Below, in pieces: positions 59,564 through 64,000 of a stretch of DNA of 64,000 nt. The notes under the pieces were generated by a model, which saw only the letters and a list, made by a program, of their open reading frames with translations, had not been told where the DNA came from and made no database searches. Each line of letters begins with the position of its first letter. Positions within the stretch are counted from its first letter, which is position 1. The position numbers and the translations under genes were made by a program. Origin of the DNA: an uncultured Pelagibacteraceae bacterium (lineage in GTDB: Bacteria > Pseudomonadota > Alphaproteobacteria > Pelagibacterales > Pelagibacteraceae); NCBI GenBank assembly GCA_902539745.1, contig CACBKA010000002.1, forward strand, positions 62,001 through 126,000, read 5' to 3'.

Positions 59564-59782
59564 ATTTATAATTAGCCCGTTACGTCGGAACCATCTCGAA
59601 CGAAAGAATAGCTTTTAGACACTCGTCGATTCTGATTCACCCCCATAAGTTGTAAATGGTGGAGGTGGTGGGTACTGCCCCCACGTCCGCAATGTTTATT
59701 ACGAAACTCGTTTATCGTCATAGTTGGAAAACCAACAGATATAATATAAAATCAAAAAATAAAGATTCAATAAATATTTCAA

Positions 59783-60730
59783 ATGAAACTTACAAAAGAG
59801 CAAAAACAGGAAATTTTAGACCAACAATCACAAAAAAATATTACTAAACGAGTGACCTCACCAGAGTTAGAAAAAGTTCTTTATGAGGCAATGCCCGTGT
59901 TAGACCATGGTTTTGTAAGAGTAGTCGATTACATGGGTGATGATACATCAATAGTTCAGTCAGCAAGAGTTTCGTACGGAAAAGGGACTAAAAAAGTTTC
60001 AACAGACAGTGGTTTAATAAAATATTTAATGAGACATAGACACAGCACTCCCTTCGAGATGTGTGAAATAAAATATCATATAAAGCTTCCAATATTTATT
60101 GCAAGGCAATGGATTAGACACCGAACTGCAAATGTAAATGAATATTCCGCTAGATATTCTATAATGGACAAAGAATTTTATGTGCCAGAAAGGGAAAATC
60201 TTGCCGCTCAATCTACCAATAATAGACAAGGTCGTGGCGAACTCATAAATGGAAAGCAAGCTGACAACATTCTTAAAATTTTAAAGGAGGATGCGGAGAG
60301 AAATTACAAACATTATGAAGAAATGCTTAATGAGAAATATGATGGAAGTATTATTGATGATAAAAAGCAAGGACTAGCTAGAGAATTGGCTCGAATGAAT
60401 CTTACATTAAATTCTTACACTCAATGGTATTGGAAGACAGATCTATTAAATCTTCTAAACTTTTTAGCTTTAAGAGCAGATAGTCATGCACAATTTGAAA
60501 TTAGAGAATATGCTGATGTAATGTTAAACACTGTTAAAAAATGGGTTCCTACAACTTATGATGCTTTTATTGATTATAGAGTTGGAGGTATGGAGCTTTC
60601 TGCTAAAGGAAAAATAGTAATACAAAAAATGATAAAAGGTGAAAAATGCGATATAGAGTCTTCAGGACTTTCTAAAAGAGAGTGGAATGAGTTAATGGAC
60701 TCTTTTGGTTTTAAGCAACATCTTGCATAA
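59783..60730 (+). CDS. thyX: Flavin-dependent thymidylate synthase ThyX
   Basis: ThyX makes dTMP from dUMP using methylene-tetrahydrofolate, FAD and NADPH. The 315-residue protein has [48 protein letters not shown], containing the ThyX motif RHRxxxxNExSxR (about 111-123), and the C-terminal substrate loop [47 protein letters not shown]. It is divergent from the tmRNA gene, with the gap holding both promoters, and converges on mrp with 20 bp overlap. It is complete, and longer than Thermotoga ThyX because of N- and C-terminal extensions. Confidence 0.97.
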   Translation: MKLTKEQKQEILDQQSQKNITKRVTSPELEKVLYEAMPVLDHGFVRVVDYMGDDTSIVQSARVSYGKGTKKVSTDSGLIKYLMRHRHSTPFEMCEIKYHIKLPIFIARQWIRHRTANVNEYSARYSIMDKEFYVPERENLAAQSTNNRQGRGELINGKQADNILKILKEDAERNYKHYEEMLNEKYDGSIIDDKKQGLARELARMNLTLNSYTQWYWKTDLLNLLNFLALRADSHAQFEIREYADVMLNTVKKWVPTTYDAFIDYRVGGMELSAKGKIVIQKMIKGEKCDIESSGLSKREWNELMDSFGFKQHLA

Positions 60731-61535
60731 CCTTATCTGCAATCTCTAGAAATACTTTTGAAATTTTATCATCAGGCTCTTTATAAGTTAATGGTAACCC
60801 TAAATCAGCGGACTCTCTTAATTTTGTGCTTATAGGAATTTTTCCTAAAAAGTTTTTGTTAAATTCTTTTGCGGTCTTTTCAACACCGCCTTCACCGAAT
60901 ATATTATGTTTTTTCCCATCATCACTTTCAAAAAAACTCATATTATCTACTAATCCAACTATTTTAATCTTAGTTTTGTCAAACATTTGAATACCTCTTT
61001 GTACATCCATTAAGGCCAATTCTTGAGGAGTGGAAACAATTATTGCTCCATCAATTTTTACATCCTGGGCAAAAGTAAGCTGAGTGTCACCTGTTCCAGG
61101 AGGCATATCTACCACAAGGTAGTCCAGATCTTTCCATGCTACTTTCTCAGTTAAAGTTTTTATAGCGCTTATAACCATTGGGCCTCTCCAAATCATTGGG
61201 GTTTTTTCGTCCACTAAAAAACCTAGAGACATGAATTGAGCACCATATTTCTCTAATGGAAAAAGAAACTTTCCGTCAGTTTTAGGTTTATCATTTAATC
61301 CAATCATTTTTGGTAATGAAGGGCCATGTATGTCGGCATCTAACAATCCAACTTTTTTACCTTTTTTTTGAAGCGCAAATGTTAGGTTTATCGCAAATGT
61401 AGATTTTCCAACCCCACCCTTTGCACTGGAAACCATTATTGTGGATTTTGTTCCCTTTATTGGATTTTTCTTAAAATTTTTTGGCGCAACATTTTTTTTA
61501 AGCGTATCGCTTAATTTTGCTTTATTTTCGGACAT
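60711..61535 (-). CDS. Mrp/ApbC-family P-loop ATPase (iron-sulfur carrier type)
   Basis: A 274-residue MinD-like ATPase of the Mrp/ApbC/NBP35 family, which carries and inserts Fe-S clusters. It has the deviant Walker [45 protein letters not shown] (P-loop about 38-46), [20 protein letters not shown] and [19 protein letters not shown]. The cluster-binding CxxC seen in many members is absent: where they have NMSxFxCPxCG it has [20 protein letters not shown]. The N-terminal FeS-assembly domain of longer Mrp proteins is also missing. It could still act as a carrier through other residues, or have another role. Confidence 0.88.
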   Translation of the reverse strand: MSENKAKLSDTLKKNVAPKNFKKNPIKGTKSTIMVSSAKGGVGKSTFAINLTFALQKKGKKVGLLDADIHGPSLPKMIGLNDKPKTDGKFLFPLEKYGAQFMSLGFLVDEKTPMIWRGPMVISAIKTLTEKVAWKDLDYLVVDMPPGTGDTQLTFAQDVKIDGAIIVSTPQELALMDVQRGIQMFDKTKIKIVGLVDNMSFFESDDGKKHNIFGEGGVEKTAKEFNKNFLGKIPISTKLRESADLGLPLTYKEPDDKISKVFLEIADKVMQDVA

Positions 61536-61589
61536 TATATCGCTTTATCATAACTTGTTTTTATTTAAAAAGTCACTATATAAAGTGAC

Positions 61590-62702
61590 ATGTCATCAGA
61601 CGACACTACATTTAAAAGAGAATCTCCGTGGGGTTCACCCCCGGGTGGAGGAAACGATAATAATGGCAACGGTAATGGATCAGGTCAGAGAAGACAACCT
61701 CCCAATATTGACGACTTAATCAGAAAAGCTCAAGGTTCAGTTGGAAGAATATTTCCAGGTGGACGATCAAGTGGTAACAAACCAATTTATATTGGTTTAG
61801 TTGTTCTGTTAGTTCTTTGGGCATTGAGCGGTCTTTACAGAGTTTTACCAGATGAACAAGGAGTAGTTTTAAGATTTGGACAATTTACAAAGACAACTCA
61901 ACCAGGGTTAAACTACCACATACCATTTCCTATAGAGAGAGTTTTTACACCTAAAGTAACAAAGGTTAATAGAATTGACGTTGGATTTAGATCCGCAAGT
62001 GATAGTGGAAGATCTTCTGGTATAGGAGATGTTTCAGAGGAAAGTTTAATGTTAACTGGTGATGAAAACATAGTTGATATTGATTACTCAGTCTTCTGGG
62101 TAATAAAAGACGCAGGGAAATTTTTATTTAATATTCAGAGCCCACTAGAAACAGTGAAGGCTGCTTCAGAAACTGCAATGAGGGAAGTAATAGCTAAAAG
62201 TAAAATTCAATCTATCCTTACAGAAGGTAGATCTAAAATTGAGGTAGAAGTGCAAGAAATTACACAAGGGATTTTAGACGAATATGGATCAGGTATTCAG
62301 GTAACTCAGGTTCAAACACAAAAAGCCGATCCACCAGATCAAGTAATTGATGCCTTTAGAGATGTACAGGCTGCAAGAGCTGACAGAGAAAGATCTAAAA
62401 ACGAGGCCGAAGCTTATGCTAACGACGTAATACCAAGAGCACGAGGGGAAGCAGAAAAAATTTTACAACAAGCTGAAGCTTACAAAAAAGAAGTGGTCGC
62501 CAAAGCTGAGGGTGAAGCAAGTAGATTTTTAGCTATTTACAATGAATACACAAAGGCAAAAAAAGTTACTCAAGAGAGAATGTATTTAGAAACAATGGAA
62601 AAAGTTTTAGCTGATATCGATAAGGTAATCATAGATAAAGAGTCAGGATCAGGAGTAGTACCTTACTTACCTCTTCCAGAAATTAAGAAGAAAGCGAATT
62701 AA
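61590..62702 (+). CDS. hflK: HflK, membrane modulator of FtsH
   Basis: A 370-residue SPFH-domain protein. A Gly/Asn/Ser-rich cytoplasmic N-terminus (SPWGSPPGGGNDNNGNGNGSG) precedes one membrane segment (about 69-86, IYIGLVVLLVLWALSGLY) and VLPDEQGVVLRFGQFTKTTQPGLNYHIPFPIERVFTPKV. The coiled coil is DRERSKNEAEAYANDVIPRARGEAEKILQQAEAYKKEVVAKAEGEASRFL. HflK and HflC form a large cage around FtsH that modulates membrane-protein degradation. The stop overlaps the hflC start by 1 bp (TAATG). Confidence 0.96.
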   Translation: MSSDDTTFKRESPWGSPPGGGNDNNGNGNGSGQRRQPPNIDDLIRKAQGSVGRIFPGGRSSGNKPIYIGLVVLLVLWALSGLYRVLPDEQGVVLRFGQFTKTTQPGLNYHIPFPIERVFTPKVTKVNRIDVGFRSASDSGRSSGIGDVSEESLMLTGDENIVDIDYSVFWVIKDAGKFLFNIQSPLETVKAASETAMREVIAKSKIQSILTEGRSKIEVEVQEITQGILDEYGSGIQVTQVQTQKADPPDQVIDAFRDVQAARADRERSKNEAEAYANDVIPRARGEAEKILQQAEAYKKEVVAKAEGEASRFLAIYNEYTKAKKVTQERMYLETMEKVLADIDKVIIDKESGSGVVPYLPLPEIKKKAN

Positions 62703-63568
62703 TGAAAAAATTTTTAATACCACTAATAGTAGTTTTAGCAGTAACTGGCTATCAAAGTCTTTTTATCGTTCAAGAGATTAATCAAGCTATCGTATTACAG
62801 TTTGGTGACCCGAAAAAAATTATCACCAAACCTGGACTAAATTTTAAATTACCTTTTATTCAAAACGTTGCTTATCTTGATAGAAGAGTATTAAATTTAG
62901 ACACACCACCAGAAGAAGTTATTGCCGCCGATCAAAAAAGACTTATCGTTGACGCATTTGCGCGTTTTAGAATTGTTGATCCATTAAAATTTTATATTTC
63001 AGTAGGTAACGAGAATGTTGCAAGATCAAGGCTTGCCACAATTATAAATTCAAGAATAAGAGGTGTATTGGGTACCCAAAACCTAGCTACACTTTTGTCG
63101 ATAGATAGATCCAAGCATATGGCAACAATTCAAAATGATGTTAACATAGAAGCCCAAAATTTTGGAATTACAATCGTTGATGTGAGAATTAAAAGAGCTG
63201 ACTTACCTCAAGCAAACAGTGAAGCGATTTTTAAAAGAATGCAAACTGAAAGAGAAAGAGAAGCAAAGGAATTTAGAGCACAAGGTGCTGAGATGGCAGC
63301 AAAAATTACTTCAACAGCTGATAAAGAAGTAACCGTAATCTTAGCGACAGCAAACAAACAATCCGAGATTATGAAAGGTGAGGGTGACGGTGCAAGAAAT
63401 AGAATTTTCGCAAACGCATTCGGCCGTGACCCTGAGTTCTTTGGATTTTACAGAGCAATGCAATCCTATGAAAAAGCATTGATTGGTGGAGATACTTCGC
63501 TAATCCTATCACCTGATAGTGATTTCTTTAAATTCTTCGGTAAAGCAGGAGTTTCAAAAAAACAATAA
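62702..63568 (+). CDS. hflC: HflC, membrane modulator of FtsH
   Basis: A 288-residue SPFH protein with an N-terminal membrane segment (MKKFLIPLIVVLAVTGYQSLFIV), VQEINQAIVLQFGDPKKIITKPGLNFKLPFIQNVAYLDRRVLNLDTPPEEVIAADQKRLIVDAFARFRIVDPLKFY and a C-terminal coiled coil with MQTEREREAKEFRAQGAEMAAKIT. HflC pairs with HflK. It overlaps hflK by 1 bp and is followed by the DUF2065 gene, the usual alphaproteobacterial arrangement. Confidence 0.96.
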   Translation: MKKFLIPLIVVLAVTGYQSLFIVQEINQAIVLQFGDPKKIITKPGLNFKLPFIQNVAYLDRRVLNLDTPPEEVIAADQKRLIVDAFARFRIVDPLKFYISVGNENVARSRLATIINSRIRGVLGTQNLATLLSIDRSKHMATIQNDVNIEAQNFGITIVDVRIKRADLPQANSEAIFKRMQTEREREAKEFRAQGAEMAAKITSTADKEVTVILATANKQSEIMKGEGDGARNRIFANAFGRDPEFFGFYRAMQSYEKALIGGDTSLILSPDSDFFKFFGKAGVSKKQ

Positions 63569-63575
63569 TCAAGGC

Positions 63576-63761
63576 GTGAAGGAATTCATTATTGCCATTG
63601 GTTTAATACTATTCATCGAGGGGCTGATATGCGCCTTGTTTCCGTCAAAAATCAAGAATATGACTAAATTAATTGAGGCCATGCCAGCTAATAATTTAAG
63701 AATTCTAGGAGTAGTATTTACGATAATTGGATTTATAATTATTTGGTATATTAAAAGATAA
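63576..63761 (+). CDS. DUF2065 small membrane protein
   Basis: This 61-residue protein with two membrane segments reads VKEFIIAIGLILFIEGLICALFPSKIKNMTKLIEAMPANNLRILGVVFTIIGFIIIWYIKR. The ALGLxxxIEGLxxALFP start and the LR(I/L)xG(V/L)xxxxxG pattern are those of the DUF2065 family, which often lies between hflC and degP. The open frame extends upstream to an ATG at 63519 inside hflC, but the conserved domain begins at the GTG at 63576, 7 bp after the hflC stop. The stop overlaps the following degP start by 1 bp. Function is unknown; a link to FtsH/DegP membrane quality control is suggested by context. Confidence 0.85.
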   Translation: MKEFIIAIGLILFIEGLICALFPSKIKNMTKLIEAMPANNLRILGVVFTIIGFIIIWYIKR

Positions 63762-64000
63762 TGAAATTTTTAAAACAAATCACAACTAAAGTTTTTTTAT
63801 TAATTTTTTTTATAAATACCAATCTTTGGTCAAAAGCAGCTCCAGAGTCGTTTGCAGATCTTGCTGAAGAATTAATGCCATCTGTTGTAAACATTTCAAC
63901 AACTCAAACTATTAAAACACAAGCAAATCCATTTCCATTTCAATTTCCTCCTGGCTCACCATTTGGAGAAATGTTTAAAGAATTTGATAGACCAACTGAA
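63761..64000 (+). CDS. Start of a DegP/DegQ-like periplasmic serine protease (cut by window edge)
   Basis: The frame opens with ATG at 63761, sharing a base with the previous stop, and runs off the window after 80 codons. MKFLKQITTKVFLLIFFINTNLWSKAAPESFADLAEELMPSVVNISTTQTIKTQANPF reads as a signal peptide followed by the typical DegP/Do start (SFADLAExLMPSVVNIxT). A Phe/Pro-rich stretch with FPPGSPFGEMFKEFDRP follows, as in the LA-loop region. The catalytic triad and PDZ domains lie beyond the window. In context it follows the FtsH modulators. Confidence 0.85.
   Translation, partial: MKFLKQITTKVFLLIFFINTNLWSKAAPESFADLAEELMPSVVNISTTQTIKTQANPFPFQFPPGSPFGEMFKEFDRPTE

Larger units (their letters stand above)
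59479..59720 (-). ncRNA. ssrA: Two-piece (circularly permuted) tmRNA
   Basis: tmRNA rescues stalled ribosomes and tags the nascent protein for degradation. Read on the minus strand, the acceptor piece comes first. It ends at 59657 with a T-arm GTGGG-GGCAGTA-CCCAC, a 7-nt acceptor strand CACCTCC and ACCA. A 12-bp spacer (59645-59656) is removed, then the coding piece begins at 59644 with GGGGGTGAATC, whose first 7 nt pair with CACCTCC. The tag frame is 59563-59534, giving ANDKFALAA. The coding piece ends at about 59479 in the hairpin copied through the island. This permuted layout is the alphaproteobacterial form. The 5' limit of the acceptor piece (about 59720) is uncertain. A TATTAT near 59740 may be its -10. 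Confidence 0.92.

Noticed and set aside
59656..59847. Plus-strand open frame starting in the tmRNA acceptor piece
   Set aside because: It overlaps the tmRNA acceptor piece and the start of thyX and has no protein-like features.

Overview
The window reads as a streamlined, very AT-rich chromosome of the SAR11 / Candidatus Pelagibacter type (Alphaproteobacteria). This rests on the low G+C, lysine/asparagine/isoleucine-rich proteins, near-zero intergenic spacing with many 1-30 bp overlaps, a circularly permuted two-piece tmRNA of the alphaproteobacterial kind, an ELM1-family gene, and the hflK-hflC-DUF2065-degP order. No database was consulted, so the taxonomy is an inference.

Layout. 1-4972 (minus): uvrC (cut by the window edge), folB, a FolM-like pteridine reductase and uvrB, all overlapping. 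5008-15524: aspartate aminotransferase, a nucleoside-diphosphate-sugar-epimerase-like reductase, trxB, guaC, an ELM1-like protein, a 2OG-Fe(II) oxygenase-like protein, a small Cys-rich protein, carB and carA. 15649-19818: yqeY-dnaG-rpoD, a macromolecular-synthesis operon. 19836-23124: a three-gene surface glycosylation set (membrane glycosyltransferase, methyltransferase, GT2). 23173-25428: a CAU-anticodon tRNA, mlaC, mlaA and a peptidoglycan amidase. 25461-25830: RNase P RNA. 25979-45316: a long division and cell-wall (dcw) cluster: mraZ, ftsZ, rsmH, ftsL, ftsI, a fused murE-murF, mraY, murD, ftsW, murG, murC, murB, ddl, ftsQ, ftsA, lpxC, bamD. Here ftsZ lies directly after mraZ instead of after ftsA. 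45306-55302: ligA, an aminopeptidase P, a UvrD/PcrA helicase, an AsmA-like protein, fumC, a MazG-like protein and a histone-deacetylase-family protein. 59783-64000: thyX, mrp, hflK, hflC, a DUF2065 protein and the start of a DegP-like protease.

The accessory part is 55312-59501. A 23-bp sequence that forms the 3' end of the tmRNA gene (minus strand, 59479-59501) is repeated exactly three more times in the same orientation, at 55312, 56157 and 58000. The copies divide the region into three gene cassettes: (1) one SAM methyltransferase that fills its cassette from repeat to repeat; (2) an intimin/invasin-type outer-membrane beta-barrel with no passenger domain, followed after 2 bp by a separately secreted acidic, Gly/Ala/Ser/Thr-rich protein; (3) a PD-(D/E)XK nuclease-like protein, a TerB-like helical protein and a small secreted protein. 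Cassettes 2 and 3 have the same arrangement of TTGTCTTT and paired TGTGATC motifs (11-bp period) 78-88 bp before their right-hand repeat. Cassette 3 has four TGAGTCC direct repeats just inside its left-hand repeat. This looks like attachment cores with recombinase arm sites, yet no integrase gene is present. A tandem array of tmRNA-targeted, integrase-less cassettes carrying a possible split intimin-like system is the strongest candidate here for something undescribed.
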